Shown one piece after another: positions 63,013-64,000 of a stretch of 64,000 nucleotides of DNA. Each line of letters begins with the position of its first letter. The first letter of the stretch is position 1. The DNA comes from Bacteroidota bacterium. GTDB taxonomy: Bacteria; Bacteroidota; Ignavibacteria; UBA10030; UBA8401. The notes beneath the pieces were generated by a model that saw only the letters and a list, made by a program, of their open reading frames with translations, was not told where the DNA came from and ran no database searches. Where the stretch lies: NCBI GenBank assembly GCA_041658205.1, contig JBBAAO010000001.1:62001-126000 (forward strand), written 5' to 3'. The translations under genes were made by a program, and so were the position numbers.

Positions 63013-64000
63013 AGATCATCATTCACGGAGCAGTCCAAGGTGTCGGATTCCGTCCGTTTGTGTATCGACTTGCATCCGAAATGCATTTGCACGGCTGGGT
63101 ATCGAATACTCCTCAAGGAGTGTTAATCGAAGCCGAAGGGGATTGCATCACTCTTGACTCATTCCTAACAAGAATCCATTCCGAAAAGCCATCGCTCTCA
63201 AGTATCCACAGTTGTGAAACTTCTTTTCTGGATCCGCTGGGATTTAGAAGTTTTGAAATCCGCGAAAGCACAATCACAGGATCGGCAACGGCACTTGTGT
63301 TGCCGGATATAGCTACATGTCCTGATTGTCTTAAGGAAATATTTGACATTAACGATCGCCGCTATTTATATCCTTTTACAAACTGTACCAATTGTGGTCC
63401 CCGATTTACGATTATTCAGTCATTACCGTATGACCGAAAAAATACCACAATGAAGTCGTTCACCATGTGTGAGGAGTGTGGAAAGGAATATCATGATCCG
63501 CGTGATCGGAGATTCCACGCCCAGCCAAACGCTTGTCCGAAATGCGGTCCGCATATAGAATTGTGGGATCGAAACGGTATTTTGGTAACATCGCATCAGA
63601 CCGCTATTGAACAATCGGTTCAAGCAATATTGAATGGCGAAATTGTTGCGGTGAAAGGGTTGGGGGGATATTTGTTGATGTGTGATGCAAGAAGAGATGA
63701 CGTCGTTCAAACATTACGAGAGCGAAAACACCGGGACGAAAAACCATTCGCACTGATGTTCCCTTCCATCTCTCATGTGGAAAATGAATGTGAGCTTTCT
63801 GAGATTGAGCAGAGACTATTGCTTTCACCGCAAGCTCCTATTGTACTGCTAAGGGCTCTTACAAGTTCTGCTCCATCACTTTCATCAGGCATAGCTCCTG
63901 GAAATCCATTTTTAGGGGTAATGCTTCCGTATACACCATTACATCATATCTTGATGTCGATGTTGCAAATTCCACTTGTTGCCACCAGTGGAAATATTAG
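62967..64000 (+). CDS. hypF: Carbamoyltransferase HypF, 3' end outside the window
   Basis: 344 codons are visible from ATG 62967. The order is acylphosphatase domain (GAVQGVGFRPFVYRLASE), two zinc fingers (CPDCLKE...CTNCGPR and CEECGKE...CPKCGP) and the start of the YrdC-like domain (VAVKGLGGYLLMCDA, RKHRDEKPFALM). HypF makes the cyanide ligands of the NiFe site from carbamoyl phosphate. The rest of the gene and probably hypC, hypD and hypE follow to the right. Confidence 0.93.
   Translation, partial: MVRVVEKSDEKTRRLKIIIHGAVQGVGFRPFVYRLASEMHLHGWVSNTPQGVLIEAEGDCITLDSFLTRIHSEKPSLSSIHSCETSFLDPLGFRSFEIRESTITGSATALVLPDIATCPDCLKEIFDINDRRYLYPFTNCTNCGPRFTIIQSLPYDRKNTTMKSFTMCEECGKEYHDPRDRRFHAQPNACPKCGPHIELWDRNGILVTSHQTAIEQSVQAILNGEIVAVKGLGGYLLMCDARRDDVVQTLRERKHRDEKPFALMFPSISHVENECELSEIEQRLLLSPQAPIVLLRALTSSAPSLSSGIAPGNPFLGVMLPYTPLHHILMSMLQIPLVATSGNI

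Overview
The window looks like part of a chromosome from the Ignavibacteria/Chlorobi side of the Bacteroidota (FCB group). The evidence is a large set of secreted proteins ending in the NYPNPFNPST...GREI.TLVNEEQ.AGWKEVQWNA type IX secretion (T9SS) sorting tail, hybrid two-component systems (HTCS), moderate-to-low GC and GGAGG ribosome binding sites. The species cannot be fixed from the sequence alone.

Region 1 (1-35.6 kb, all minus strand) is a secreted-protein island. It holds ten genes with a complete T9SS tail plus a left-edge beta-propeller gene cut by the window. The cargo comprises parallel beta-helix proteins, PHB-depolymerase-like esterases, a beta-helix/esterase fusion, an S41 peptidase, a LamG protein, a serine hydrolase and a YD-repeat-like protein. 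Three regulators are embedded: a Reg_prop-propeller histidine kinase with a NarL-type response regulator, and two very large HTCS proteins whose sensor ectodomain is the same beta-helix found in the secreted neighbours. Each HTCS gene lies directly upstream of a beta-helix cargo gene, and the two intervening spacers share a gap-free 52-nt block. Several spacers hold orphan, decayed copies of the T9SS tail flanked by palindromes, and two tails carry in-frame palindromic insertions. This suggests that tails are exchanged by recombination.

Region 2 (35.7-39.9 kb) is a short mixed segment: an FKBP lipoprotein, an M28 peptidase, a DUF2752/TM2 pair, tRNA-Val(CAC), and a 43-aa membrane peptide behind a consensus sigma-54 promoter.

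Region 3 (40.0-44.8 kb, minus strand) looks like a sulfur-oxyanion operon: a MerR regulator with a two-CW-like Cys domain, an octaheme cytochrome c of the tetrathionate-reductase family, a cytochrome b, and two YeeE/YedE transporters, one fused to a rhodanese that lacks its catalytic cysteine. Its promoter region matches sigma-54 and diverges from a sigma-54 promoter for ppdK (45.0 kb).

Region 4 (48.6-64 kb, plus strand) is a hydrogen-metabolism island. It has a bidirectional NAD-linked hydrogenase (hoxEFU-orf-YHW), a receiver-less sigma-54 activator, and a Tat-exported uptake hydrogenase (orf-hyaABC) with all six cysteines typical of the oxygen-tolerant [4Fe-3S] proximal cluster. These are followed by a channel-like RCK protein without a K+ filter, hyaD, a His-rich nickel-transporter-like protein, hypA, hypB and a hypF cut by the right edge. 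A sigma-54 promoter precedes the uptake operon, so hydrogen use, sulfur reduction and ppdK may belong to one sigma-54 regulon.
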